Shown: positions 33,372-39,957 of the stretch, one piece after another
Numbering within the stretch: position 1 is the first letter of the stretch
Layout of the letters: the number at the start of each line of letters is the position of its first letter
Assembly (NCBI GenBank): GCA_001779115.1
Contig: MFJF01000004.1
Location: forward strand, 641 to 41,487
Source of the DNA: Candidatus Gottesmanbacteria bacterium RIFCSPHIGHO2_01_FULL_40_15
GTDB taxonomy: Bacteria; Patescibacteriota; Microgenomatia; 2-02-FULL-39-11
DNA length: 40,847 nucleotides
Reading direction: 5' to 3'
Made by a program: the position numbers and the translations under genes
Notes under the pieces: generated by a model
What the model saw: only the letters and a program-made list of their open reading frames with translations
Told to the model about the DNA's origin: nothing
Database searches by the model: none

Positions 33372-34595
33372 ATGGTGAAACCCTTTAAAAGGTACATATT
33401 ATTTTTTCTTCTTATCTGCTGGATTTTTTTGGTAACACCTTTCCGCGTTCGGTCTGCCCCTTTCTGTCCGACCGACGATCCCTGCAAAGATAAAAATGAT
33501 GTCAATGACAAAGTCGCCTGTTATAACGATATAGTCAATACGTGTGCGGCTCAAAGACAGAGTATGACCGCCCAAATTGTCTATCTGACAACTTCAATTG
33601 AGCTGACGTCCGCCAAAATTGAAGCCACGCATGCCAAGATTACCCAGTTGGAAAAAGATATCCTGACGATTTCAGAGAAAATAGATAAGCTGGAAAATAC
33701 CCTGACAAAAATAACCCAGATACTTTTAGACAGGATTATTGCCACTTACAGAGTCGGTGAACAGTCTTACCTAACATTGTTTTTGGGAAGTAACGGTTTT
33801 TCGGATTTTGTCAACCGCTTTAAATACATGCAACTGGTTCAGGCCCATGACCGCAAACTATTATTTCAATTGCAAAACAGCAAGGAAAATTTCAAAGATC
33901 AAAAGCAGGAACGTGAGGACAAGAAAGTTCAGTTGGACGCGGCCAGAAAACAGCTTGAAAAGGAAGAGGTGACTTTAGCCCAGCAAAAAAAGGAAAAAGA
34001 GGTATTTTTACTGGTAACTAAAAACAGTGAAGCTGTCTATAAGCAAAATTTGGCGGCGGCCCAGCGGGAAGCAAGAAATATCCAGCAGGCGGCTTCAATC
34101 CTTTCCCAGGCTGGAGTTTCCAAAAGGGTAAACAAAGGAGAAGTAATCGGTGTCATGGGCAATACCGGATTTTCCACCGGTCCGCATCTTCATCTGGGTG
34201 TGTATAATCTGCATGAATCAGAACTAAATAAATTTTATTTTGAGAGCGGCTATGATAACCCCTTAAACTTTTTAGCTTCAAAAGAAGTTACTTTTTATGC
34301 TAATTCCTGTGATGATATAGGAAGCACCCAGAGAAAATCAACCGGTGGCGGTTCCTGGGAATGGCCTATGTCGGACCCTACCATAACCCAATGTTTTGGC
34401 CATACTCCCTATTCGGGTGCGTATTACAGGTCCGGCGTTCATTCAGGTGTGGACATGTACAATGATAACAACCCTTTGATAAAGGCTGTCGAGGGAGGCA
34501 ATGCCTACACTTACCGGGGCGGCCAGTCTGCAGGTAACGGCGTCTTTATTTTCCATGACAACGGTAAAATGACATTATATTGGCACTTACAATAA
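33372..34595 (+). CDS. EnvC/RipC-like coiled-coil protein with circularly permuted M23 (LytM) domain
   Basis: The 407-residue protein has a signal-type helix (about 8-25) and then a long coiled coil (about 60-240), like EnvC/PcsB partners of FtsEX. The M23 pieces follow in reversed order. First comes KGEVIGVMGNTGFSTGPHLHLG, with HLH at 272-274, normally the C-terminal end of the domain. After a ~75-residue insert comes VHSGVDMYN (His357, Asp361), normally the start, and the protein ends at TLYWHLQ (His405). All expected zinc and catalytic residues are present, so it could still be an active peptidoglycan endopeptidase or an activator. The start overlaps nothing and is 3 bases after ftsX. Confidence 0.82.
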   Translation: MVKPFKRYILFFLLICWIFLVTPFRVRSAPFCPTDDPCKDKNDVNDKVACYNDIVNTCAAQRQSMTAQIVYLTTSIELTSAKIEATHAKITQLEKDILTISEKIDKLENTLTKITQILLDRIIATYRVGEQSYLTLFLGSNGFSDFVNRFKYMQLVQAHDRKLLFQLQNSKENFKDQKQEREDKKVQLDAARKQLEKEEVTLAQQKKEKEVFLLVTKNSEAVYKQNLAAAQREARNIQQAASILSQAGVSKRVNKGEVIGVMGNTGFSTGPHLHLGVYNLHESELNKFYFESGYDNPLNFLASKEVTFYANSCDDIGSTQRKSTGGGSWEWPMSDPTITQCFGHTPYSGAYYRSGVHSGVDMYNDNNPLIKAVEGGNAYTYRGGQSAGNGVFIFHDNGKMTLYWHLQ

Positions 34596-34609
34596 ACAAA
34601 AAAAATTAA

Positions 34610-35464
34610 GTGGCATTATCGGCCAGACTTATTGGCATTATTATTATACTGATTCTAATCTCAGTACTGTTTTCGCCCGTTCAGGCCGCTTCAATCGAAT
34701 TACAGGAACCTCATCCGGATTCCATAATAACCGGTTTTGATCAGGAATTTTCGGTTAAATCAGTCCTTAATGTTAATACTTCCGACGGTGCTGTTTACTT
34801 CTTAAGGGGAGTCTTTTACCCGAAAAATACGAATAAATACTGCGGATATACCTGGAACGGCCAAAGTTGGTTTAACGGTCCGTACTCCACCGGTGACGGA
34901 TGGAAGAATCTCCCCTCTGTATCAGTCTCTTCCCAGTCAGCTGAAACAGAAATATTGGCAAAACTTGATGCTGATGATCCTGATTGTAACGTGTCAGGTG
35001 AATATTCTTTTAAAGTCCAGCGTTATACTGAAAAAGGTTCCGCTATCTTTGACGATCAGAATGAAATTAATATTCAGGTTATATTGCCTATACCAACACC
35101 AACCTTAATCCCGACAGCCCGCCCGACTCCGGCTGTAAATTCCCAAACTTCTCCAAATTTACCGGCATCGGTAACCCTGTCAACAGTTGATAAAAATACT
35201 TCCAAATTTCTTATTTCTTCACGGGATTTATCTCCGTCAGTATCAATAATACATAAAACCGGAAAAACAGCACAATTTATGGATTCAACTGCTGCTTCTG
35301 CTTTTACTGAAGAAACTTTTTCAATTCCATCGTCAGTTGCCGGAGCAGCGGATAAAAAATTTTCCGGTATTCTGGCCGGAATTCCTTTAATGGCGGGAAT
35401 TGCCGCTATTTTTTCTTCAGCTTATCTCAGTTTTATAAAATTGAAAAAAAGCTCAAGAAGTTGA
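34610..35464 (+). CDS. Secreted, C-terminally anchored protein with Ig-like/beta domain
   Basis: The 284-residue protein starts at GTG 34610. It has a signal peptide (about 7-26), a beta-rich domain with two close Cys-containing segments (KYCGYTWNGQSW and DPDCNVSGEYSF, possible disulfide; about 50-155), a Thr/Pro-rich stalk and a C-terminal membrane helix (about 253-272) with a basic tail. I do not recognise the family. It follows the M23 gene by 14 bases and may be co-transcribed. It is convergent with the GNAT gene after a 4-base gap. Confidence 0.62.
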   Translation: MALSARLIGIIIILILISVLFSPVQAASIELQEPHPDSIITGFDQEFSVKSVLNVNTSDGAVYFLRGVFYPKNTNKYCGYTWNGQSWFNGPYSTGDGWKNLPSVSVSSQSAETEILAKLDADDPDCNVSGEYSFKVQRYTEKGSAIFDDQNEINIQVILPIPTPTLIPTARPTPAVNSQTSPNLPASVTLSTVDKNTSKFLISSRDLSPSVSIIHKTGKTAQFMDSTAASAFTEETFSIPSSVAGAADKKFSGILAGIPLMAGIAAIFSSAYLSFIKLKKSSRS

Positions 35465-35468
35465 TTTG

Positions 35469-35939
35469 TTATATTTTTTTCCTCAAAAACAGATTTAAAA
35501 CGGAAAACCCGTAACTTTTCCAGGCGGATACTCCGGCGGAATTTTTTTCATTGGCAAATACTTCAATATATTCAAGATCTTTATTTTTAAACCATCCTTC
35601 CGCTTCCGCCATTAGCGCCTTACCGGTTCCCTTTTTTTGAAATTCCTCCTTTACGACCAGAAAAGAAATATGCCCCACAGTTGTTATTCTGTACCAGGGG
35701 AATAAATATTTAATGTATCCTGATACAAAGCCGCTTATTCCATTATTTTGTACTGAAACAAAAAGAAAATGAGACGGTACTTCAATTTGTGCTTTTATCC
35801 AGTTTTCAACGGAAGAATTAAAATTTTTTCCGGTCCTGTAATACTGTCTGTCAAATTCAAGGTGAATCTTTATTAAATAAGTGAATATTTCAATAATATC
35901 TTTAATGTCTTTTAATTCGGCGGATCTTATCGTAATCAT
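35469..35939 (-). CDS. GNAT-family N-acetyltransferase
   Basis: The 156-residue protein has the GNAT acetyl-CoA motif VVKEEFQKKGTGKALM (variant of the R/Q-x-x-G-x-G/A loop) and ends with VFANEKNSAGVSAWKSYGF, the family's C-terminal motif. It should transfer acetyl from acetyl-CoA to an amine. The substrate is unknown and RimI-type activity is possible. It starts 61 bases from tsaE on the opposite strand. Confidence 0.85.
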   Translation of the reverse strand: MITIRSAELKDIKDIIEIFTYLIKIHLEFDRQYYRTGKNFNSSVENWIKAQIEVPSHFLFVSVQNNGISGFVSGYIKYLFPWYRITTVGHISFLVVKEEFQKKGTGKALMAEAEGWFKNKDLEYIEVFANEKNSAGVSAWKSYGFSVLNLFLRKKI

Positions 35940-35963
35940 AAAAACTATTATACGTTATAACAG

Positions 35964-35992
35964 TTGGCAATAAATTGATTATCCAATAAAAT
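35964..35992 (+). promoter_or_regulatory. Promoter of tsaE, probably leaderless
   Basis: TTGGCA (35964-35969) and TAAAAT (35987-35992) are 17 bases apart, each one base off consensus. The predicted start (about 35999-36001) coincides with the GTG start codon at 36001. Confidence 0.6.
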
Positions 35993-36000
35993 TATCTAAA

Positions 36001-36474
36001 GTGGCCTCATCCGGAATTACCATAATCAGTGAAAACCCGTCCCGGACAAAAAAAATGGGAAAAAGACTAGCTTCCCGGCTGAAAGGGGGAGAGGTATTGG
36101 CTTTTTTCGGGGATTTAGGAGCCGGTAAGACTACTTTCATAAAAGGACTCATCAATTGGTTTCTGCCGGGAAGGCGGGTTATCTCCCCTACTTTCATTAT
36201 TGTGCGACAATATTGGCCGGTGAGAACAAAGGTTAGTCAGATAATCCATGCCGATCTCTACCGCTTGGAAAAAATTCCTGAAATTGAAGATCTGGGTTTA
36301 ACGGATTTTTATAATAATCCGGGCGCGGTTTTACTGATCGAATGGGCCGGTAAAATTCAGGGCTTCCTTCCGGAAAAAAGACTCGAATTGCATTTCGACG
36401 TCAAAGAAGATAACAGTAGGATCATCACTATTAAACATATGAATCAGTTTCCCCATCTTAAAAATATTTTTTGA
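36001..36474 (+). CDS. tsaE: tRNA threonylcarbamoyladenosine biosynthesis ATPase TsaE
   Basis: The 157-residue protein shows the Walker A GDLGAGKTTF (about residues 38-47), HADLYRLEKIPEIEDLGL and VLLIEWAGKI, the TsaE/YjeE pattern. It powers the TsaB-TsaD complex that makes t6A37 on ANN-reading tRNAs. GTG at 36001 is the only plausible start and is probably the 5' end of the message. It overlaps tsaC by one base (TGATG). Confidence 0.93.
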   Translation: MASSGITIISENPSRTKKMGKRLASRLKGGEVLAFFGDLGAGKTTFIKGLINWFLPGRRVISPTFIIVRQYWPVRTKVSQIIHADLYRLEKIPEIEDLGLTDFYNNPGAVLLIEWAGKIQGFLPEKRLELHFDVKEDNSRIITIKHMNQFPHLKNIF

Positions 36475-37073
36475 TGAGTGTTTCAAAAGCCATAGAAATA
36501 TTAAAAAAAGGAGGTATTGTCATTTTTCCGACAGATACAGCCTTCGGTATCGGATGCCGGGTAGATGATTATGAAGCGGTCAAAAGGTTATTCAAAATAA
36601 GAAACAGACCGGAAAATCAGCCCGCACCGGTTCTGGTTGATTCCGTTTCAATGGCGGAAAAAGTTCTTACATCTCCCCTTCCTGACAATGTGCGACATCT
36701 AATGAAAGATTATTGGCCGGGATCACTTACGGTAATTTGGTATTGCCGTAAAAATCTTATTCCTCCTCCGGTAAGAGGCGGCGGTGGCTTATTAGGGGTC
36801 CGCGTGCCGGATCATAGCCAGGCATTAACAATAATAAAAGGTACCGGAGTCCCGATACTGGGTCCGTCAGCCAATTTTCACGGTAAAAACACACCTTTTG
36901 AATTTAAAGATCTTGATCCTGCTCTTGTCCGGCTGGCCGATTTTACGGTACCTGGTGACTGTACAGTCAGGCAGGTCTCGACCGTTATTGACACAACACC
37001 GTCTCCCTGGAGGATAATCAGACAGGGTGCGTCGGTAGTCGAAATAAACCGCTATAAAAGGCATGAAAAATAA
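36474..37073 (+). CDS. tsaC: Threonylcarbamoyl-AMP synthase TsaC/Sua5-type
   Basis: The ~199-residue protein has GGIVIFPTDTAFGIGC, FKIRNRPENQPAPVLV (the KxR-type nucleotide-binding segment) and GPSANFHGKNTPF. It makes threonylcarbamoyl-AMP from threonine, bicarbonate and ATP, the first step of t6A. A TTG at 36471 is in frame, but the ATG at 36474, sharing one base with the tsaE stop, is preferred. The length fits TsaC without the C-terminal Sua5 domain. Confidence 0.9.
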   Translation: MSVSKAIEILKKGGIVIFPTDTAFGIGCRVDDYEAVKRLFKIRNRPENQPAPVLVDSVSMAEKVLTSPLPDNVRHLMKDYWPGSLTVIWYCRKNLIPPPVRGGGGLLGVRVPDHSQALTIIKGTGVPILGPSANFHGKNTPFEFKDLDPALVRLADFTVPGDCTVRQVSTVIDTTPSPWRIIRQGASVVEINRYKRHEK

Positions 37074-37386
37074 TAAATATAAATTATATTTTGATACAAG
37101 TAACCGCCAATCTGTCAAAATAAAATTATTCCTTAACGGGGATTTGGTAGCGGAAAAAAGCCAGTTACATTTATTGACTTCGCAAATTCTTCTTATTCTG
37201 ATTGAAAAAGTGTTGCGGAATAACGGATTAACCGTCAGGCAAATATCAGAAATAGAATTTAACCCCGGACCCGGATCATATACCGGTCTTAAAATCGGAG
37301 CGGCTGTGGGAAATACTTTGGGTTGGCTTTTAAATATTCCGGTAAACGGCAAGAAAAAGACCATCGCTCTTCCGGTCTATCAGTAG
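37063..37386 (+). CDS. tsaB: Short TsaB-like protein (N-terminal lobe only)
   Basis: The 107-residue protein carries the TsaB opening (KLYFDTSNR, LFLNGDLVAEK) and the family motif FNPGPGSYTGLKIGAAVGNTLG. TsaB is usually ~220 residues; here it ends after the first ASKHA lobe (ALPVYQ, then TAG). TsaB is a scaffold for TsaD in t6A synthesis and its first lobe makes much of the contact, so a half-length form may still work. It overlaps tsaC by 11 bases. No remnant of a second lobe is seen before the convergent gene at 37409. No tsaD is in the window. Confidence 0.78.
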   Translation: MKNNKYKLYFDTSNRQSVKIKLFLNGDLVAEKSQLHLLTSQILLILIEKVLRNNGLTVRQISEIEFNPGPGSYTGLKIGAAVGNTLGWLLNIPVNGKKKTIALPVYQ

Positions 37387-37408
37387 ATTTTCCAAAAAAG
37401 GAAATATA

Positions 37409-38863
37409 TTATTTATTTCTTGTAAAAACTGCCGCCGATTCATCTTCGTATACTCTGGTCCACTGACCCCGGTCAGAGAGTGTCGTTAGCCTGCGGTAAA
37501 GAGGTTTTTCAGTAGATATGTAAACCGTATCGTAATCACTGTTGTCTATGTTCCGGATGTCCTGTTCCAATAAGTAGTATTTTGAAAAAGCGCTGTAACC
37601 GGTTTTATCCTGCCATAAATGCATCCTGCCGTCCACTGAAGGAACTATTTCGGGATAGTTCCAGATAAGATATCCGCCCCAATTGTAAAAGGACAAAAAT
37701 TTTCCGGGCGGTTTATTATTTAGTAAAAATTCCGCCGACTCCGGTGAACATTTGATAAATTCATTGCAGAACCGGCTCCAGTTCATTTTTGTCAGCTTTT
37801 GACCCGGAATATGAATTTTAACGGCGGCAAAATATATGATGATAAAAATTAAATAAGGAAGAAATCTTAACACTGATTTTCTTCTGTCGGGTTTGATGTC
37901 TTTGAATAAAAATCCGGCCACCGGTAAAGAAACGGGATACATTGTCCAGGCATATCTTCTCATCCAATGGGACAGGAAATACATTATCACGGTGATAAAA
38001 ACCCATTCCGACACATGACTGAATTTTTCCCTGTCTACTATTAAGCTGACGTTGATAATGATGAAAATTCCCCAGAAAATTAATACCCACCATAAATCGG
38101 AAAAAGGAGAAAGAGGGATCCATTCGACAATGTATTTTTGGTAGGGATTGCCAAAATGCCTGATTATTTCGCTGTAAATTCCTATTCCCCAGGGATTTAT
38201 CAGCGTAGCCGGGATAGATATAAAAATCGCGGCGGCCAGATTTTTATCGGCAAAACCCTTTTTTGCCGTAAAATTTTTTATCTGCCGGATTGTAAAATAC
38301 ATAAGACAAATTATTAGACCCAAAAGAAATCCGCCGTGAAGATTTGCCCACAATAAAAATAAAGGTACCAGAAAAAATACCGTTTTTGTTTTACCCCGCC
38401 GGTATTGGGATAAAAGGTAAATGATTATTGCCGTAAAAAGAAGCGATATCAGCTGTCCCCTGAACGAGATTTTAATCAGGGGATATTCCAGAAAATATAA
38501 TACCGGAAAAATAAATGCTTTTTCCCAGAAAGATAATTTGAGAACCTTGGAAAATATGTAAAAAGTTAAAACGACCGTAATTGCCCCAAGGATGGATAAC
38601 CCCAAAAAACTTCCCGTGTTATAAACCGGATATGTTATTAAATCAGTCAACCAGGAACTGTTCACCCATTTGTAACCGGGCATTTCCAGGGAAAATATGT
38701 TTTCCCGGACAATTTTTCCGGTTTTGAAAAAGAACTCCCCGTATCTGAGGTGCCACCCCAGATCTGTATCTCCGGGCATAAAAAGAGATAGAAGAAATAT
38801 GGTTATGTAAGGCAGAAGATTACTGCTGAAAAAAATTACAAATTTCCACAGAGAGCTTATCAT
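37409..38863 (-). CDS. Polytopic GT-C-like membrane protein
   Basis: The 484-residue protein has about 10-11 membrane helices. The first loop has GDTDLGWHLRYGEFF and then SSWLTDLITYP, the acidic/His pattern common in GT-C proteins with unknown acceptors. A short soluble C-terminal part (about 365-484) includes NWGGYLIWNYPE and VPSVDGRMHLW, seen in several hypothetical membrane glycosyltransferases. Function inferred: transfer of a lipid-linked sugar. An extended -10 (TGATATACT) lies on the minus strand at 38892-38900, upstream of the start. Confidence 0.65.
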   Translation of the reverse strand: MISSLWKFVIFFSSNLLPYITIFLLSLFMPGDTDLGWHLRYGEFFFKTGKIVRENIFSLEMPGYKWVNSSWLTDLITYPVYNTGSFLGLSILGAITVVLTFYIFSKVLKLSFWEKAFIFPVLYFLEYPLIKISFRGQLISLLFTAIIIYLLSQYRRGKTKTVFFLVPLFLLWANLHGGFLLGLIICLMYFTIRQIKNFTAKKGFADKNLAAAIFISIPATLINPWGIGIYSEIIRHFGNPYQKYIVEWIPLSPFSDLWWVLIFWGIFIIINVSLIVDREKFSHVSEWVFITVIMYFLSHWMRRYAWTMYPVSLPVAGFLFKDIKPDRRKSVLRFLPYLIFIIIYFAAVKIHIPGQKLTKMNWSRFCNEFIKCSPESAEFLLNNKPPGKFLSFYNWGGYLIWNYPEIVPSVDGRMHLWQDKTGYSAFSKYYLLEQDIRNIDNSDYDTVYISTEKPLYRRLTTLSDRGQWTRVYEDESAAVFTRNK

Positions 38864-38941
38864 AGCGCTTTATTTAAAATTTATTCTGTTGAGTATATCA
38901 TACTATGACAAATTACCGCTTTAAAATTATGTAACTGGTAC

Positions 38942-38969
38942 TTGACAAACTGTGGTCATTCATTTTAAC
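38942..38969 (+). promoter_or_regulatory. Promoter of the 39250 leader
   Basis: TTGACA (38942-38947) is a perfect -35; TTTAAC (38964-38969) is a 4/6 -10 at 16 bases. The transcript would start near 38976, giving a ~274-base leader before the GTG at 39250. Confidence 0.55.
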
Positions 38970-38976
38970 GTGAAAT

Positions 38977-39032
38977 TAGAAGAGTTTGCCGACCGCAAAC
39001 GGAAGCAATCCTTGAATAGGATTGCTTTTTTT
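38977..39032 (+). ncRNA. Candidate short leader RNA
   Basis: From the predicted start this ~55-base RNA would hold a six-pair hairpin GTTTGC/GCAAAC (38984-39000) and then the strong terminator 39004-39032. If termination is efficient, a free small RNA is made. No known RNA family was recognised. Confidence 0.4.
39004..39032 (+). terminator. Strong intrinsic terminator in the leader
   Basis: AGCAATCCT pairs perfectly with AGGATTGCT (nine pairs, five-base loop) and is followed by seven T. No plus-strand gene lies upstream for it to end, so it must act on the leader transcript. Confidence 0.8.
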
Positions 39033-39047
39033 ATGCATCTCTTGCCG

Positions 39048-39077
39048 AGCTTTTCCCCTGCCCCGGGAAGCTTTTTT
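39048..39077 (+). terminator. Second terminator-like hairpin in the leader
   Basis: AGCTT-tt-CCC pairs with GGGAAGCT (39065-39072) with a two-base bulge and is followed by six T (39072-39077). Confidence 0.55.
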
Positions 39078-39138
39078 ATCGCCGACTCTCTGCCATGAAA
39101 AATAAGACTGCTCTCTGCCAGGATAAACACTCATTACC

Positions 39139-39242
39139 CCTGACGGGTCTGGGTACATCTGCCCGGATCCGTTGTCTTCAGGCGGTAACGGGTGTTTTTT
39201 TGTGGAAAACCCGTTTAAGTATTATCTGCCTGAAAGGAGGTG
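39139..39242 (+). promoter_or_regulatory. Switch-like region with mutually exclusive stems ending at the SD
   Basis: Stem 1: ACGGGTCTGGG (39143-39153) with CCCGGATCCGT (39162-39172), 11 pairs including two G-U, extended by CCTGA (39139-39143) with TCAGG (39178-39182). Stem 2 (terminator-like): ATCCGTT (39167-39173) with AACGGGT (39187-39193), then seven T. Stem 3: AACGGGT with ACCCGTT (39209-39215), closed by TTCAGGC (39177-39183) with GCCTGAA (39228-39234), next to the SD AAGGAGGTG (39234-39242). Stems 1, 2 and 3 share segments and cannot all form at once. Confidence 0.6.
39167..39201 (+). terminator. Third terminator-like hairpin, competing with an alternative fold
   Basis: ATCCGTT pairs with AACGGGT (seven pairs, one G-U, 13-base loop), then G and seven T (39195-39201). 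Its arms are also used by the alternative stems, so termination could be conditional. Confidence 0.5.
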
Positions 39243-39249
39243 ATATAAA

Positions 39250-39840
39250 GTGAAAAAAATAATCAGCGCGGCTTTCAGCGCGGCTTTATTTTTAGCTGCC
39301 GTTACACCGTCATTAGCAGCCGATAGGGTCCGTATCATTGATACCGGTGCGCAGTCGTGGAATATTGGCGGTGTCGTAAGGTTAAAAAGAACCGTTGTCA
39401 CTAATCCGCAGAATGCTGCTATTACCAATAATGTTAATTCCAACACAAACTCAGGTGGAAATGAAGTCCAATTCAACACCAAGGTTTTGGGGGATGTATC
39501 AAGCGGTAAAGCCACTTCATATCTTGACGTCTATACTGATGTTAACAATTCCGACATCGAGATTAACGGTTGCGGTTGTGAAGAGGATACGAATGTTTTA
39601 ATTGAACAAACAGGCTATCAGTCAAAAAATGTAGCTTTGGTCGTTGACGCCCAGTCAATTTCTGTGAATAACACTCAAGATGGAAGAGTTGTTAATAACA
39701 TAAGCTCAAGTGCAAATTCCGGGGGCAACAAAACTAATTACAACACCAAAGTTGATGGTGGAGTATCAAGCGGAAATGCCAAAACAACGACTTTTGTAGA
39801 TACATGGGCAAATACATCGGTTATTACAATTAATCAGTAA
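39250..39840 (+). CDS. Secreted protein with two ~45-residue repeats
   Basis: The 196-residue protein has a signal peptide (about 1-24, ending SLAA). Two related units follow, one beginning VNSNTNSGGNEVQFNTKV (about 61-105) and one beginning ISSSANSGGNKTNYNTKV (about 151-195). Each has an NSGGN turn, NTKV, G-x-VSSG and a final beta part ending INx. Asn/Ser/Thr-rich beta repeats suggest a surface fibre or coat protein; no enzyme motif is seen. Start is GTG 39250 behind a full-length SD (AAAGGAGGTGAT) and a long structured leader. A NGCGCEED motif (about 101-107) adds two close Cys between the repeats. Confidence 0.72.
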   Translation: MKKIISAAFSAALFLAAVTPSLAADRVRIIDTGAQSWNIGGVVRLKRTVVTNPQNAAITNNVNSNTNSGGNEVQFNTKVLGDVSSGKATSYLDVYTDVNNSDIEINGCGCEEDTNVLIEQTGYQSKNVALVVDAQSISVNNTQDGRVVNNISSSANSGGNKTNYNTKVDGGVSSGNAKTTTFVDTWANTSVITINQ

Positions 39841-39881
39841 ATTTACAGACAGTATTGCTTTTGGTTGACACATCAGAGTTA

Positions 39882-39907
39882 TGGGCTCTCTTGAAAAAGA
39901 GAGCCCA
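39882..39907. terminator. Perfect hairpin, probable terminator
   Basis: TGGGCTCTCTT, a GAAA tetraloop, then AAGAGAGCCCA: 11 perfect pairs. The T-tract after it is weak (TTCTTAT), but the stem position, 41 bases after the secreted-protein stop, fits a terminator. Confidence 0.7.
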
Positions 39908-39957
39908 TTCTTATAGAATAGCTTGTCAATAAGCCCTATTTAACCTGCCGTTCATTT

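Larger units (their letters stand above)
38864..39249. other. Intergenic stretch: divergent promoters and long structured leader
   Basis: There is no protein gene. The stretch holds the minus-strand promoter of the GT-C gene (38892-38900), the plus-strand promoter at 38942-38969, then a ~270-base leader with hairpins, three terminator-like structures and competing base pairings up to the SD of the gene at 39250. A 10-base direct repeat CTCTCTGCCA occurs at 39086-39095 and 39111-39120. Confidence 0.7.
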
